Source: Acidovorax sp. MR-S7 (GTDB lineage Bacteria; Pseudomonadota; Gammaproteobacteria; Burkholderiales; Burkholderiaceae_C). From it: DNA of 64,000 bases. The notes under the pieces were generated by a model that was given only the letters and a program-made list of their open reading frames with translations, was not told the DNA's origin and searched no databases. Within the stretch, counting starts at the first letter, position 1, and every line of letters begins with the position of its first letter. The stretch is from contig NZ_DF238908.1 in the NCBI RefSeq assembly GCF_000400995.2, positions 1-64,000 of the forward strand, read 5' to 3'. Positions 8,996-18,598 of this stretch are shown in pieces. The position numbers and the translations under genes are program-made.

Positions 8996-9071
8996 TGGGG
9001 TGGCTGATGGGACTCGAACCCACGACGACAGGAATCACAATCCTGGACTCTACCAACTGAGCTACAGCCAC
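8996..9071 (-). tRNA. tRNA-His (anticodon GTG), CCA encoded
   Basis: The cloverleaf begins GTGGCTG and ends CAGCCAC-C-CCA. The anticodon stem CAGGA/TCCTG encloses TTGTGAT, giving GTG for histidine. A G at 9072 (minus strand) supplies the G-1 typical of tRNA-His. The D arm (AGCTCAGTTGGTAGAG) and T arm (GGTTCGAGTC) are normal. Confidence 0.95.
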
Positions 9072-9121
9072 CGTAGCCTTGCATTATAGCCGGATAAATC
9101 GCCCTCTTTTGAAAAAGCGCG

Positions 9122-11044
9122 TCAGTTTTGTGCGGCGCTTTCAGCCGTAGGTCGCGGCGCCTTGATCTGCACCTTGAACCGCTGCTTGAGCAGCTCGTAG
9201 TAGGCCAGCGCTTCCGCCGTGCCCCAGGCCTGGGTGTACTGCTGGCGCTCCATGCGGGCCTGGGCGTCGTCCGAGGCCTCGCGCTTCAAGATGCGGTTGA
9301 CCTTCAGCACGGCATAGCCTTGCGGGCCCAGGTCCACGCCCTCCCATGCAGGCAGCTTGTCCACCGGGGAATGGAGGGCTGCGGTGACCACGGGTGCCGG
9401 CTGGTTCTGAGGCTGGTCGCGCGACACGGTGACCGGCGCAGACAAGCCTGCGGCACTGCCGGGGGCGGCCTTCCAGGCCGCGAGCTTGGCCTCGCCCTCG
9501 GCGCGCGCGAGCTGCGCGGACTTCTCCGCCACGTAGAGCGTGCGCACCTTCTCCTTGGCCTTGTCCAGCGGCAGCAGCATGGCGGGCTGGTATTCGGTGA
9601 CGCGGCCGGCGGCGAGCATGCTGGAGCCGATTTCGACGGCCTCGGTATTGCGCTTGTTCTGCAGCGTATCGGGCTGGAATAGCGCCTCCAGGAAGCGGGG
9701 GCTGGACAGCGGCCCCTGTCCTCCGGGCTGCGGCGTGCGCGTGACACCCGTGGCGGTCTGCACCTTGAGCTTGAGCTTGTCCGCCGCCGCCTGCAGGCTG
9801 TCGGGCTGCTCGTACACCGCATTGGCGAACGATTCCGCCACTTCGGCGAACTTGTGCTGCGCCTGCTGCTGCTTGAGTTCGGATTCGAGCGAAGCGCGCA
9901 GCTCCTCGAAGCTGGGCTGGCGCGGCGTCTTAATGTCCGTCAGCATGATGACGTGGTAGCCGAAATCGGTCTCCACCACGTCGCTGATCTCGCCCTTCTT
10001 CAGCGCGAACACCGCATCCTCGAACGGCTTGACCATGGCGCCATGGCCGAAAAAGCCCAGGTCCCCGCCCGAAGGTGCCGAGCCGGGGTCCTGCGACGAC
10101 TTCCTGGCCATCTCCGCAAAGCTGGCGGGCGTCTTGCGCACCTCTGCCAGCAGCGCCTCGGCCCTGGCCTTGGCCTTCTCGCGATCGGAGGCGGCGGCAT
10201 CCTTGGTGGCGTTGACCAGGATGTGGCTCGCGCGGCGCTCTTCCTTGCCTGCCAGGCGGCCGACGTTTTCCTTGTAGTAGGTGCGCAGGTCGTCCTCGTT
10301 GAGGGTGATGCCCGCCTTGACCGCATCGAGGTCCAGCACCACGTATTCCACAGCGGCCTGCTCGGCCTGCTGGAACTGGGACGGATGCGCCTTGTAGTAG
10401 GCTTCCAGCTCGGCATCCGTCGCCGCGACCTTGGCGGAGAAGTCGGCGGCATTGAAGCGCGCCACCTGGATCTCGCGGCGCTGCAGCAGCGCCTCCAGGG
10501 CCAGCCGGGCTTCCGCGCCGCCGCTGAACGCCGTGGTCATGACGCTGCCCATCACCTGGTTGATGGACAGATCGTGCCGCACACGCGCCTCGAAGCCCTC
10601 CGGCGTCAGTCCCTGCGCCCCCACCAGGGCGCGGTAGGCCTCGGCGTCCAGGGTGCCGTCCGGGCGCTTGAGCGCGGCGATCTGCGGGATGCCCTGGAGT
10701 TCACGCGCCAGGCGGGCGTCGCTGGTCACCAGGTGCATCTTCTGCGCCGCCACCTGCATCACCTGGTCGCGCACCATGCGCTCCAGCGTGGCGTAGCGGG
10801 CCTGGGGCGAATCCAGCAGCTTGGCATCGATGCCCGGCGACTGCGCACGCAGGCGGTCGCTCTCCATCCGGTGGGCGTTGTCCCAGTCCGCCTGCGTGAT
10901 GTCCTTGCCGTCCACGCGGGCCACCACCGGGCTAGAGCTCGAGAAGTAGTTTTTGTCGATGCCCACGAGGACGAACGAAGGGATGATCAGCAAGAACAGC
11001 AAGAACATCACGATCTTGGAGTGCTTGCGGATGGATTCGAACAT
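9122..11044 (-). CDS. ppiD: SurA N-domain/parvulin peptidylprolyl isomerase, PpiD-like, inner-membrane anchored
   Basis: A 640-residue periplasmic chaperone-isomerase held by one N-terminal transmembrane helix (about residues 12-33, [18 protein letters not shown]). It has a SurA-like chaperone segment, a parvulin rotamase domain around 265-365 ([30 protein letters not shown]) and a long C-terminal region. The family helps newly exported proteins fold at the Sec translocon exit. ATG at 11044 (MFESIRKH) is preferred to the TTG two codons upstream. It follows hupB and tRNA-Val, as in many beta-proteobacteria, but is separated from them by a terminator. Confidence 0.93.
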   Translation of the reverse strand: MFESIRKHSKIVMFLLFLLIIPSFVLVGIDKNYFSSSSPVVARVDGKDITQADWDNAHRMESDRLRAQSPGIDAKLLDSPQARYATLERMVRDQVMQVAAQKMHLVTSDARLARELQGIPQIAALKRPDGTLDAEAYRALVGAQGLTPEGFEARVRHDLSINQVMGSVMTTAFSGGAEARLALEALLQRREIQVARFNAADFSAKVAATDAELEAYYKAHPSQFQQAEQAAVEYVVLDLDAVKAGITLNEDDLRTYYKENVGRLAGKEERRASHILVNATKDAAASDREKAKARAEALLAEVRKTPASFAEMARKSSQDPGSAPSGGDLGFFGHGAMVKPFEDAVFALKKGEISDVVETDFGYHVIMLTDIKTPRQPSFEELRASLESELKQQQAQHKFAEVAESFANAVYEQPDSLQAAADKLKLKVQTATGVTRTPQPGGQGPLSSPRFLEALFQPDTLQNKRNTEAVEIGSSMLAAGRVTEYQPAMLLPLDKAKEKVRTLYVAEKSAQLARAEGEAKLAAWKAAPGSAAGLSAPVTVSRDQPQNQPAPVVTAALHSPVDKLPAWEGVDLGPQGYAVLKVNRILKREASDDAQARMERQQYTQAWGTAEALAYYELLKQRFKVQIKAPRPTAESAAQN

Positions 11045-11065
11045 GGTCAATCTTTCAACGGCTGC

Positions 11066-11095
11066 AAAAGAAAAGGCGAACTCACGTTCGCCTTT
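11066..11095 (-). terminator. Intrinsic terminator after hupB/tRNA-Val
   Basis: The stem AAAGGCGAAC/GTTCGCCTTT (11095-11086 with 11081-11072) has a GTGA loop and is followed on the minus strand by TCTTTT. It ends the hupB-tRNA-Val transcript just before ppiD. Confidence 0.8.
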
Positions 11096-11103
11096 GTCTG
11101 GGG

Positions 11104-11179
11104 TGGTGGGTGCTAACGGGGTCGAACCGCTGACCTACGCCTTGTAAGGGCGCCGCTCTACCAACTGAGCTAAGCACCC
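11104..11179 (-). tRNA. tRNA-Val (anticodon TAC), CCA encoded
   Basis: The 76-base gene begins GGGTGCT and ends AGCACCC-A-CCA. The anticodon loop CTTACAA gives TAC, reading GUA and other valine codons by wobble. It lies 15 bases after hupB on the same strand, so it is probably processed from the hupB mRNA. Confidence 0.95.
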
Positions 11180-11194
11180 CCCATATCTCACCTA

Positions 11195-11467
11195 TCAGTT
11201 CAGGGCATCCTTCAATGCCTTGCCCGGACGGAACTTCGGCACTTTAGCAGCCTTGATTTTAATCGTAGCGCCCGTGCGGGGATTGCGGCCGGTGCGCGCT
11301 GCGCGCTTGCCCACCGCGAACGTGCCGAAACCAACCAGCGACACCGTGCCACCCTTCTTCAGAGTCTTCTTGACCGCCTCGATCGTGGACTCCAGCGCAC
11401 GCGCCGCGGCCGCCTTGGAGATGTCTGCGTTGTTAGCGATGTGCTCAATCAGTTCGGTTTTATTCAC
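11195..11467 (-). CDS. hupB: DNA-binding protein HU (beta type)
   Basis: A 90-residue histone-like protein that binds DNA without strong sequence preference and compacts or bends it. It begins [20 protein letters not shown] and carries the beta-arm signature [12 protein letters not shown] with the intercalating proline. Length equals the family standard. A good promoter lies at 11603-11631, tRNA-Val and a terminator follow, and ppiD lies beyond: the usual beta-proteobacterial neighbourhood, although lon is not upstream here. Confidence 0.97.
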   Translation of the reverse strand: MNKTELIEHIANNADISKAAAARALESTIEAVKKTLKKGGTVSLVGFGTFAVGKRAARTGRNPRTGATIKIKAAKVPKFRPGKALKDALN

Positions 11468-11779
11468 AAGAAGCCTCTCGGGAAAGGAGTGGATGGAATG
11501 CCTTATGCAAATCTGGTGTCTTCACGCGTGCGCGCTGGCCGGAGGGCCGCAGGCGCTCGAAACGGGAAGGGGCTGGGGCAGCGTCAGAAATTGCCGCCTC
11601 AGATTAAAGCCAGCGCGTTTCGGGGTGTCAATATGACGTACCGCTCAGCGTCAACTTGTTTGCAAATTCTAGTCGCAATTGCCCCATCCTCCGGGCGGGC
11701 GCAGCGGTTTTTGTCTCGCAAACGCCGGTCTAGGCCGATTCCGAATTGACAAACCGCCGTATGCCGCGCAGATCCTGCC
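11468..11779. other. hupB leader and upstream spacer
   Basis: This 312-base stretch holds no supportable gene. The part nearest hupB (11468-11596) is an untranslated leader of about 130 bases following the promoter. The rest (11640-11779) is relatively AT-rich, has a second possible -10 (TAGAAT near 11673) and reaches the end of pgsA. I see no clear pgsA terminator. Confidence 0.5.
11603..11631 (-). promoter_or_regulatory. Sigma-70 promoter of hupB
   Basis: TTGACA (11631-11626) and TTTAAT (11608-11603) are separated by exactly 17 bases on the minus strand. This is the closest match to the sigma-70 consensus that I found in the window and suits a highly expressed nucleoid protein. Confidence 0.65.
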
Positions 11780-12349
11780 TCACCGGGACACGCGCGCCCG
11801 TATCTCGGGCAGCGCTTTCTGCAGGTAATACACCATGGACCACACGGTGAGCACCGCGGCCAGCCAGATCAGCCAGGTGCCCCAGACACCCGTGTCAACA
11901 ATGTTGAACAGGCGCCCATCGTAGAGCAGGAAGGGGATGGCCACCATCTGCACCGTGGTCTTGAGCTTGCCAAGCATGTGCACCGCCACGCTCTTGCTCG
12001 CGCCGATCTGGGCCATCCACTCGCGCAGCGCGCTGATGGCGATCTCGCGGCCGATGATGATGAGGGCCACGAACACGTCGGCGCGCTGCATGTGCACCAG
12101 CACCAGCAGCGAGGCGCAGACGAGGAACTTGTCGGCCACTGGATCGAGGAAGGCGCCGAAGGCCGAGGTCTGGTCGAGCTTGCGCGCCAGGTAGCCGTCG
12201 AGCCAGTCGGTGGCCGCGAAGACGATGAACATCACCGTGGCGATGAGGTTGCAAGTGGCGGGCGCCAAAGGCGCATAGAACACACCCACGATCAGGGGGA
12301 TCGCGACGATGCGCGTCCAGGTCATCAGGGTGGGAATCGTCCAGAACAT
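11780..12349 (-). CDS. pgsA: CDP-diacylglycerol--glycerol-3-phosphate 3-phosphatidyltransferase
   Basis: A 189-residue inner-membrane enzyme making phosphatidylglycerol phosphate, the committed step to phosphatidylglycerol and cardiolipin. The CDP-alcohol phosphotransferase signature is intact: TDWLDGYLAR followed by GAFLDPVADK (D-G-A-R-G-D-D). Several transmembrane helices surround it. The start is the ATG at 12349 (MFWTIPTLMTW). A longer open frame upstream overlaps uvrC and is not coding. It lies 32 bases after uvrC, a common pairing. Confidence 0.96.
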   Translation of the reverse strand: MFWTIPTLMTWTRIVAIPLIVGVFYAPLAPATCNLIATVMFIVFAATDWLDGYLARKLDQTSAFGAFLDPVADKFLVCASLLVLVHMQRADVFVALIIIGREIAISALREWMAQIGASKSVAVHMLGKLKTTVQMVAIPFLLYDGRLFNIVDTGVWGTWLIWLAAVLTVWSMVYYLQKALPEIRARVSR

Positions 12350-12381
12350 GGCGGCGATTGTGTCACGCCCGCGCGGCCGCT

Positions 12382-14325
12382 TCAGCGCAGCGCGCGGTAG
12401 ATCTCCTCGGCCAGGTCGCGCGAGATGCCCTCCACCGTGGCCAGGTCGTCCACGCTGGCATCCTGCACGCCGCGCACGCCGCCGAAACGCTGCAGCAGCC
12501 GAGCGCGCTTCTTGGGGCCCACGCCCGCGATATCCTCCAGCCGGCTGCCGCCCACCCGCACCCGCGCGCGCGCCGCGCGCATGCCGGTGATGGCGAAGCG
12601 GTGCGCCTCGTCGCGGATCTGGGCGACGAGCATCAGCGCGGCGGAGTCGCGGCCCAGATAGACCTTCTCGCGGCCGTCGGCGAACACCAGTTCCTCCAGG
12701 CCCACCTTGCGGCCCTCGCCCTTTTCCACGCCCACGATGCGCGAGATGTCCAGCCCCAGCTCGGTGAACACCTCGCGCGCCATGCTCACCTGGCCCTTGC
12801 CGCCATCGACGAGCACCAGGTCGGGCAGGTGCGCCTTGGCCTCGGCGCCGCCGGCCTCGCGCTGGGCCTCGGCCACGTGCCGATAGCGCCGCGTGAGCAC
12901 CTGGCGCATGGCGGCGTAGTCGTCGCCGCCCGTGATGCCCTCGATCTTGAAGCGGCGGTATTCGCTGCTCTGCATCTTGTGGTGGTGGAACACCACACAC
13001 GAGGCCTGAGTGGACTCGCCCGCCGTGTGCGAGATGTCGAAGCACTCGATGGTCAGCGCCTCCAGCCCCTCGGTGTCCAGGTCCAGCGCCTCGGCCAGCG
13101 CGCGGGTGCGCGCCTGCTGCGAGCCCTCCTCCGCCAGCAGGCGGGCGAGCTGGATCTCTGCGTTCTGCTGCGCCATCTCCAGCCAGGCGCGGCGCTGCTC
13201 GCGCGGCTGGTGGATGGCGGACACGCGCACGCCGCTCTGCTGCGCCAGCGCGTCGAGCAGCGTCTGGCCCACCGGCTCGCTGACGATCAGCGTGGGCGGC
13301 ACGGGCACGCCCAGGTAGTGCTGGGCGATGAAGGCCTCCAGCACCTGCGCCTCCACGCTGCGCTCGGCGGCGGCCTCGCCCTCGGCCGGCTCCTCCGCCT
13401 GGAACACGCCGGCCGCCTCCTCCACATGCACGGGGAAATAGGCGCGGTCGCCCAGGTGGCGGCCGCCGCGCACCATGGCCAGATTCACGCACGCGCGCCC
13501 GCCCTGCACGCGCACGGCGAGAATGTCCACGTCCTTGTCCGACACCGTCTCCACCGCCTGCTGGTGCAGCACGCGCGACAGCGCCGTGAGCTGGTTGCGC
13601 ACCTCGGCCGCCTGCTCGAACTCCAGCCTTTCGGAATGCGCGAGCATGCGCTGCTCCAGCGCCTGCAGCAGTTCCTGCGTCTCGCCGCGCAGCAGGGCTT
13701 CGGCGCTGTGCACGTCGCCCGCGTAGTCCTCGGGCGAGATCAGATTCACGCAGGGGCCGGTGCAGCGCTTGATCTGGTAGAGCAGGCAGGGCCGCGTGCG
13801 GTTGGCGAACACCGTGTCCTCGCAGGTGCGCAGGCGGAAGACCTTCTGCAGCAACTGGATGGTTTCCTTGACCGCCCAGGCGCCGGGATACGGGCCGAAG
13901 TAGCGGTGGCGCTTGTCCACCGCGCCACGATAGTAGGCCATGCGCGGAAAGCGCTGGCCCGGCGCGTCGCCCGTGCCGTCCTTGGCCGCCACGCCGGTGA
14001 TCTTGAGGTAGGGGTAGCTCTTGTCATCGCGAAACAGGATGTTGTACTTGGGGTTCAGCGACTTGATGAGGTTGTTTTCCAGCAGCAGCGCCTCGGCCTC
14101 GGAGCGCACTACGGTCGTCTCCAGCCGCGCGATCTTGCCCACCATGTGGCCGGTGCGCGTGCCGCCGTGCTGCTTGGTGAAGTAGCTGCCGACGCGCTTT
14201 TTCAGGTTGCGCGCCTTGCCCACGTAGAGCAGCGCGTCCTGTGCGTCGAAATAGCGGTACACGCCCGGCAGCGGCGGCAGGGCCGCCACCTGGGCCAGCA
14301 GTTCTTCGGAATGCGAGGGGGACAT
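12382..14325 (-). CDS. uvrC: UvrABC system protein C (excinuclease subunit)
   Basis: A 647-residue nuclease that cuts on both sides of a DNA lesion in nucleotide excision repair. N-terminal GIY-YIG domain ([20 protein letters not shown], 3' incision), a cysteine-rich spacer, a UVR motif that binds UvrB (about 225-260), the RNase H-like 5' nuclease domain with [10 protein letters not shown], and two C-terminal helix-hairpin-helix motifs ([13 protein letters not shown]). Length is slightly above the usual 610 because of an Ala/Glu-rich insert around 330-345. It precedes pgsA. I see no LexA box at its start. Confidence 0.98.
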   Translation of the reverse strand: MSPSHSEELLAQVAALPPLPGVYRYFDAQDALLYVGKARNLKKRVGSYFTKQHGGTRTGHMVGKIARLETTVVRSEAEALLLENNLIKSLNPKYNILFRDDKSYPYLKITGVAAKDGTGDAPGQRFPRMAYYRGAVDKRHRYFGPYPGAWAVKETIQLLQKVFRLRTCEDTVFANRTRPCLLYQIKRCTGPCVNLISPEDYAGDVHSAEALLRGETQELLQALEQRMLAHSERLEFEQAAEVRNQLTALSRVLHQQAVETVSDKDVDILAVRVQGGRACVNLAMVRGGRHLGDRAYFPVHVEEAAGVFQAEEPAEGEAAAERSVEAQVLEAFIAQHYLGVPVPPTLIVSEPVGQTLLDALAQQSGVRVSAIHQPREQRRAWLEMAQQNAEIQLARLLAEEGSQQARTRALAEALDLDTEGLEALTIECFDISHTAGESTQASCVVFHHHKMQSSEYRRFKIEGITGGDDYAAMRQVLTRRYRHVAEAQREAGGAEAKAHLPDLVLVDGGKGQVSMAREVFTELGLDISRIVGVEKGEGRKVGLEELVFADGREKVYLGRDSAALMLVAQIRDEAHRFAITGMRAARARVRVGGSRLEDIAGVGPKKRARLLQRFGGVRGVQDASVDDLATVEGISRDLAEEIYRALR

Positions 14326-14352
14326 GGCGCTATTGTGTCCGCCGCCATGGCG

Positions 14353-14400
14353 CTCCTGAAAAAATAGCTGCTCGCGCTTGCTGGATAAGTGCTGGAGGCC
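14353..14400. repeat. Dispersed palindromic repeat, short form
   Basis: CTCCTGAAAAAATAGCTGCT followed by CGCGCTTG-CTGGAT-AAGTGCTGGAGG: the AAAATAGCTG and GCGCTTG...AAGnGCTGG words are shared with the copies at 16549, 41657, 44191 and 63639. It lies between uvrC and the DNA repair pair. Confidence 0.65.
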
Positions 14401-14409
14401 AAAAACACT

Positions 14410-15228
14410 TCAAATGGATTGCGCGATGCGCCGGCGCGGCGTGGTGGCCTCGGCCGCCACCATGCGCGCGCTGCGCTCGTGCGCGCCGTGGGCCAGTTCG
14501 CCGATCAGCGCGGCCTCCGGCAAGTTGCGCCAGTAGCGCGTGGGCATCTCCTTTTTCATCATGCCGGTCTTCAGCCGCGCGGGGTTGAAGATGCTGCGGT
14601 AATAGGTGAGCCACAGCGCCTCGCCCGCGTCGGGCGGCGGGGCGTCGGCGCGCTGGGCGCCGGGGCCCACGTGCAGCGCGGCGCCGTCCCAGCGCACGCT
14701 GGCGTCGGGCGTGAGGATGGCCCAGCGCATCTGCGTGAAGCGGCGCACGAAGAAGCCGGCGTTGGCCTCGGCGATGTAGTGGTCGGGCTCGAACCAGGCG
14801 ACCTGCACGGTGCCGCCGTCGCCGTCCGCCACGGGGCGAAAGCGCACGAAGGCGTGCATCTTGTGCATGTCGCGCGCCACGGCGTGGGCCATGTGGCGGG
14901 CCTGCACGCGGTCGGCGTCGAGCGGGTCGCGGCGCAGGGCGTCATCGCGCGGCAGGCGCCACAGCAGGCGGTACAGGAGGGCGAAGCGCGCGGGGTCGCG
15001 GTGCAGCACGATGCGCTCGCACAGGCGCACGAAGCCCTGGGACACGCGCGGCGCCGGGCCGGTGGCGGGCGGCAGGGGCATGGCGGGCGCGGCGAACAGG
15101 TCGTGCTCGGCATCCTGCGCGGTGCGCCACTGCACCTCGTGCGGCGGCACGCCGGCCTGCGCCAGCGCGCGGGCGGCGCGGCGAAAGCCGGGCCAGTCGG
15201 TGGGGTGCGCGAGGGTGATGGTGTGCAT
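14410..15228 (-). CDS. TIGR03915-type putative DNA metabolism protein (DUF4130)
   Basis: A 272-residue protein of the family that accompanies a DNA-repair radical SAM enzyme; the biochemical role is not settled. Recognisable features are YRLLWRLPRD near residue 110, HKMHAFVRFR, FEPDHYIAEANAGFFVRRF and, at the C-terminus, the conserved stretch TYYRSIFNPARLKTGMMKKE. In some bacteria this domain is fused to a uracil-DNA glycosylase-like domain; no such domain is present here. The start at 15228 follows the radical SAM stop by one base, so both belong to one operon under the LexA box at 16492. Confidence 0.85.
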   Translation of the reverse strand: MHTITLAHPTDWPGFRRAARALAQAGVPPHEVQWRTAQDAEHDLFAAPAMPLPPATGPAPRVSQGFVRLCERIVLHRDPARFALLYRLLWRLPRDDALRRDPLDADRVQARHMAHAVARDMHKMHAFVRFRPVADGDGGTVQVAWFEPDHYIAEANAGFFVRRFTQMRWAILTPDASVRWDGAALHVGPGAQRADAPPPDAGEALWLTYYRSIFNPARLKTGMMKKEMPTRYWRNLPEAALIGELAHGAHERSARMVAAEATTPRRRIAQSI

Positions 15229-15229
15229 G

Positions 15230-16492
15230 TCAGGCGAACAGGCTGCGCTGCGCGGGCGGTGGGGCCAGGCGCGCGGCCAGATCGGCGGCGTCCAGTACGC
15301 GGCCGGGGCGGTGGTCGGCCACTTCGACGAAGGCCAGCACCTTCTTGAGCGGCACGCGCAGCCGCGCCAGGTCGGCATGGCGCAGGCGGCGCACGCGGCG
15401 CGCGGCCAGCAGGCGGTCGACGGTGGCCACGCCCAGGCCAGGCACGCGCAGCAGCAGCTCGCGCGGGGCGGTGTTCAGGTTGACGGGGAAGCGCTCGCGG
15501 TGCGCCAGGGCCCAGGCGAGCTTGGGGTCGATGTCCAGCGCCAGCATGCCGTCGCCATGCCGGGTGGGCACGATCTCCTCGTGCGTGAAGCCGTAGAAGC
15601 GCATGAGCCAGTCGGCCTGGTAGAGCCGGTGCTCGCGCACCACGGGCGGCGCAGCCAGCGGCAGGGCGCGCGCCGCGTCGGGGATGGGGCTGAAGGCCGA
15701 GTAGTACACGCGCCGCAGCCGGTGCGCGCCGTAGAGGCCGCTGCTCGCGGCGAGGATGGTGCGGTCGTCGGTGGCGTCGGCCCCCACGATCATCTGCGTG
15801 CTCTGCCCGCCGGGCGCGAAGTGCGGGGCGGCTGCGCGGCGCGGGGTGATGGACGACGGCCGCGACTGCTCCCTGCGCGCCTGCCGCGCGTCCTCGATGC
15901 GCACCGCCATGCGCGCCATGGAGCGCGTGATGGCCGCACCGTTCTTCTGCGGCGCCAGCGCGGCCAGGCCCTCCCGCGTGGGCAGCTCCACGTTGATGCT
16001 CAGGCGGTCGGCATAGCGGCCGGCGCGCTCCATCAGCTCGGGCGCGGCGTCGGGGATGGTCTTCAGGTGGATGTAGCCGCGGAAGTCGTGCTCCTCGCGC
16101 AGCACGCGGGCCACTTCCACCACCTGCTCCATGGTGTAGTCGGGGCTCTGGATGATGCCGCTGGAGAGGAACAGCCCCTCGATGCAGTTGCGCCGGTAGA
16201 AGTCCAGCGTGAGCGCCACCACCTCGGCCACGGTGAAGCGGGCGCGCGGCACGTTGCTGCTGACGCGGTTGACGCAGTACAGGCAGTCGTACTGGCACCA
16301 GTTGGTGAGCAGGATTTTGAGCAGCGAGATGCAGCGCCCGTCCGGCGCGTAGCTGTGGCAGATGCCCATGCCCTCGGTGGAGCCCATGCCCCGCCCGCCC
16401 ACGGAATCGCGCGGCGCGGCGCCGCTGGACGCGCAGGAAGCGTCGTACTTGGCCGCATCGGCCAGGATGGCGAGCTTGGATTGCAAATTCAC
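15230..16492 (-). CDS. Putative DNA modification/repair radical SAM protein (TIGR03916)
   Basis: A 420-residue predicted radical SAM enzyme. The iron-sulfur motif is CQYDCLYC (CxxxCxxC) near residue 66, and a C-terminal helix-hairpin-helix (PGLGVATVDRLL, about 345-365) suggests DNA contact. The family resembles spore photoproduct lyase in layout, but the lesion it handles is unknown. The start is GTG at 16492: VNLQSKLAILADAAKYDASC matches family N-termini, and an in-frame TAA lies upstream. No Shine-Dalgarno sequence fits, and the start touches a LexA box, so the mRNA may be leaderless. The partner gene follows after one base. Confidence 0.9.
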   Translation of the reverse strand: MNLQSKLAILADAAKYDASCASSGAAPRDSVGGRGMGSTEGMGICHSYAPDGRCISLLKILLTNWCQYDCLYCVNRVSSNVPRARFTVAEVVALTLDFYRRNCIEGLFLSSGIIQSPDYTMEQVVEVARVLREEHDFRGYIHLKTIPDAAPELMERAGRYADRLSINVELPTREGLAALAPQKNGAAITRSMARMAVRIEDARQARREQSRPSSITPRRAAAPHFAPGGQSTQMIVGADATDDRTILAASSGLYGAHRLRRVYYSAFSPIPDAARALPLAAPPVVREHRLYQADWLMRFYGFTHEEIVPTRHGDGMLALDIDPKLAWALAHRERFPVNLNTAPRELLLRVPGLGVATVDRLLAARRVRRLRHADLARLRVPLKKVLAFVEVADHRPGRVLDAADLAARLAPPPAQRSLFA

Positions 16493-16507
16493 TGTATGAA
16501 TTTACAG
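16492..16507 (-). promoter_or_regulatory. LexA (SOS) box at the start of the radical SAM operon
   Basis: CTGTAAATTCATACAG on the minus strand is CTG-N10-CAG with an AT-rich core, the LexA consensus of beta- and gammaproteobacteria. It abuts the GTG start codon, so LexA bound here would block both the promoter and early transcription. This predicts induction of the repair pair by DNA damage. Confidence 0.75.
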
Positions 16508-16548
16508 TAAATCATTCCCGCATGCCAAGCCCGGCCATTTCTTTTGCT

Positions 16549-16600
16549 ACATAAAAAATAGCTTCCAGCGCTTGCTGCACAAGCGCTGGAAGCCGATTTT
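16549..16600 (-). repeat. Dispersed palindromic repeat acting as intrinsic terminator
   Basis: A perfect 14-bp stem (16561-16574 with 16580-16593, arm GCTTCCAGCGCTTG) with a 5-base loop is followed on the minus strand by TATTTTTTATG. It is well placed to end the transcript of the CoA-transferase/lyase/Bug operon. It is the most symmetrical copy of the repeat in the window. Confidence 0.75.
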
Positions 16601-16616
16601 GCTTGAAGCCCGTGGC

Positions 16617-17594
16617 TTACTCGGCTTCGATCTTGGAGCTCTTGATCACGCCCGCCCAGTTGGTGTAGTCGGCCTTCACGCGCTCGCCCAGTTGCTGCGG
16701 GCCCAGGTAGTCGGCCGTGGCGCCCTGCTCCTCGGCCTTCTTGCGGAAGGCCGGGTCTTCGACCACCTTCTTCAGGTCGGCGGCCAGCTTGTCGATGATC
16801 GGCTTGGGCACGGCGGCGGGCGCGAACAGAGCGAACCACGACGTGGCGTTCACGCCCGGGTAGCCCGCCTCGGCCGTGGTCGGCGCATCGGGCAGGCTGG
16901 GCAGGCGCTCCTTGCCCGTCACGGCCAGCACGCGCAGCTTGCCGGACTGGATGTGCGGCATGAACGGCGGCGCGGTGCCGAAGGTCAGATCCACCTGTCC
17001 GCCCAGCAGGTCCTGCAGCGCGGGGCCGGTGCCCTTGTAGGGCACGTGCACCATCTTGACGCCGCCCTGCTGCTCCAGCATGGCGCCGGTCACGTGCTGC
17101 AGCGAGCCGTTGCCCGACGATGCGTAGTTGAGCTTGCCGGGGTTGGCCTTGGCGTAGGCGATCAGCTCGGGCAGCGTCTTCACCGGCAGGCCGTCGCGCA
17201 CCACGATGATCTGCGGGGCCGAGATCACGTTGGCGATGGGCTGGAAGTCCTTCAGGTCCCACTGCGGCGCCTTCGTCAGGTGCGGCGAGATGACGTGGTA
17301 GCCCGAGTACTGCATGAGCAGCGTGTAGCCGTCGGGCTCCGCACGCTTGACGATGCTGGCGGCGATGGCGCCGTTGCCGCCGCCCTTGTTGTCCGCCACC
17401 ACCGACTGGCCCAGCACCGGACCCAGCGCCTGCGCGACCATGCGCGCCGACAGGTCGGTGGTGCCGCCCGCCGCCGTGGGCACGACGAAGGTCACGGGCT
17501 TGGCCGGGTAGCCCTGCGCTGCAGCGCCGCCGGCGCAGGCCAGGGCTGCGGCGGCGAGCGCCAGGGTGGTGAATTGCTTGCGTGTGATGCGCAT
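16617..17594 (-). CDS. Bug/TctC family tripartite tricarboxylate transporter solute-binding protein
   Basis: A 325-residue periplasmic binding protein with a Sec signal peptide (MRITRKQFTTLALAAAALAC, cleavage likely after AAAQG). YPAKPVTFVVPTAAGGTTD is the Bug-family ligand-loop start, and VPYKGTGPALQDLLGGQVD is the usual middle motif. These proteins bind carboxylated ligands; most are orphans without their own membrane subunits, as here. GAGGAGA precedes the ATG. It follows an HMG-CoA-lyase-like gene and a CoA transferase, so its ligand is probably the acid these enzymes degrade. Confidence 0.92.
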   Translation of the reverse strand: MRITRKQFTTLALAAAALACAGGAAAQGYPAKPVTFVVPTAAGGTTDLSARMVAQALGPVLGQSVVADNKGGGNGAIAASIVKRAEPDGYTLLMQYSGYHVISPHLTKAPQWDLKDFQPIANVISAPQIIVVRDGLPVKTLPELIAYAKANPGKLNYASSGNGSLQHVTGAMLEQQGGVKMVHVPYKGTGPALQDLLGGQVDLTFGTAPPFMPHIQSGKLRVLAVTGKERLPSLPDAPTTAEAGYPGVNATSWFALFAPAAVPKPIIDKLAADLKKVVEDPAFRKKAEEQGATADYLGPQQLGERVKADYTNWAGVIKSSKIEAE

Positions 17595-17620
17595 GGTGCG
17601 TGTCTCCTCTGGTAAAAAAA

Positions 17621-18598
17621 TCAGGTGTTCCGTGCCAGCGCGCGTTCGCGGATGGCCTCGAAGTCGGCGGGCGCCGGGTGCAGGTCGAGCCGCTGCCCGG
17701 CCTTGGCGATCTGGCCCGGAATGTCGTGGCCGATCAGCCCCGGCAGGCGCCGCGCCACGGCCAGCAGCGCGGGCAGGTCGATGCCCGTGCCGTAGCCCAT
17801 GAGCTGCAGCGCGTGCGCCACCTCCTCGGTGCAGACGTTGCCCGACGCGCCCGGCGCGTAGGGGCAACCGCCCAGGCCGCCCAGCGAAGCGTCGAAGCGG
17901 CTGGCGCCCGCGTCGATGGCGGCGAGCACGTTGGCCAGGCCCATGCCGCGCGTGTTGTGGAAGTGCAGCGTGAACGCCATGCCGGGCCAGCGCGCGAGCG
18001 CCGCTGCGGTGATCCCGACCACCTGCGTGGGATAGGCCATGCCCGTGGTGTCGCACAGCGTGACGCCCTGCACGCCCAGGTCGGCAAAGCGCTGCACCCA
18101 GGCGAAGGCTTCTTCCTGCGGCACGTCGCCCTCCATCGGGCAGCCGAACACGCACGAAAGCGACACGTTCACCGGCACGCGCGCGTCCTGCGCCATGGCG
18201 ATCACCTTGGAGAGCGCGGCGAACGACTGCTCGCGGGTCATGCGCAGGTTGCACAGGTTGTGCGTCTCGCTGACCGACATGACGAGGTTCAGCTCGTCCG
18301 TGCGCGCCTCGATGGCCCGCTCGGCCCCGCGCGCATTGGGCACCAGCGCGGTGTAGACCGTGCCGGGGCGGCGCTCGATCTCGCGCATGACGATCTCGGC
18401 ATCGCGCAGCGCGGGGATGGCCGTGGGCGAGGTGAACGAGGTCACCTCGATCTTCGGCAGGCCCGCCGCCGACAGGGCATTGACCAGCGCGATCTTGTCC
18501 TCGGTGGGCACGAACTGGCACTCCATCTGCAGGCCGTCGCGCATGCCCACGTCGCACAGTTCGATGCGGCGGCCCGCGCCGTTCCAGACATTGCTCAT
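17621..18598 (-). CDS. Hydroxymethylglutaryl-CoA lyase-like enzyme
   Basis: A 325-residue TIM-barrel lyase of the DRE-TIM (HMGL-like) family. Present are the substrate/metal motif CDVGMRDGLQ, the pattern EVTSFTSPTAIP, the metal-binding HFHNTRGMG and the catalytic-loop cysteine in GLGGCPYAPGASGN, all expected for HMG-CoA lyase, which splits HMG-CoA into acetyl-CoA and acetoacetate. Citramalyl-CoA or related 3-hydroxyacyl-CoA substrates are possible. The start overlaps the CoA transferase stop (18595-18598), suggesting coupled translation. Confidence 0.92.
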   Translation of the reverse strand: MSNVWNGAGRRIELCDVGMRDGLQMECQFVPTEDKIALVNALSAAGLPKIEVTSFTSPTAIPALRDAEIVMREIERRPGTVYTALVPNARGAERAIEARTDELNLVMSVSETHNLCNLRMTREQSFAALSKVIAMAQDARVPVNVSLSCVFGCPMEGDVPQEEAFAWVQRFADLGVQGVTLCDTTGMAYPTQVVGITAAALARWPGMAFTLHFHNTRGMGLANVLAAIDAGASRFDASLGGLGGCPYAPGASGNVCTEEVAHALQLMGYGTGIDLPALLAVARRLPGLIGHDIPGQIAKAGQRLDLHPAPADFEAIRERALARNT

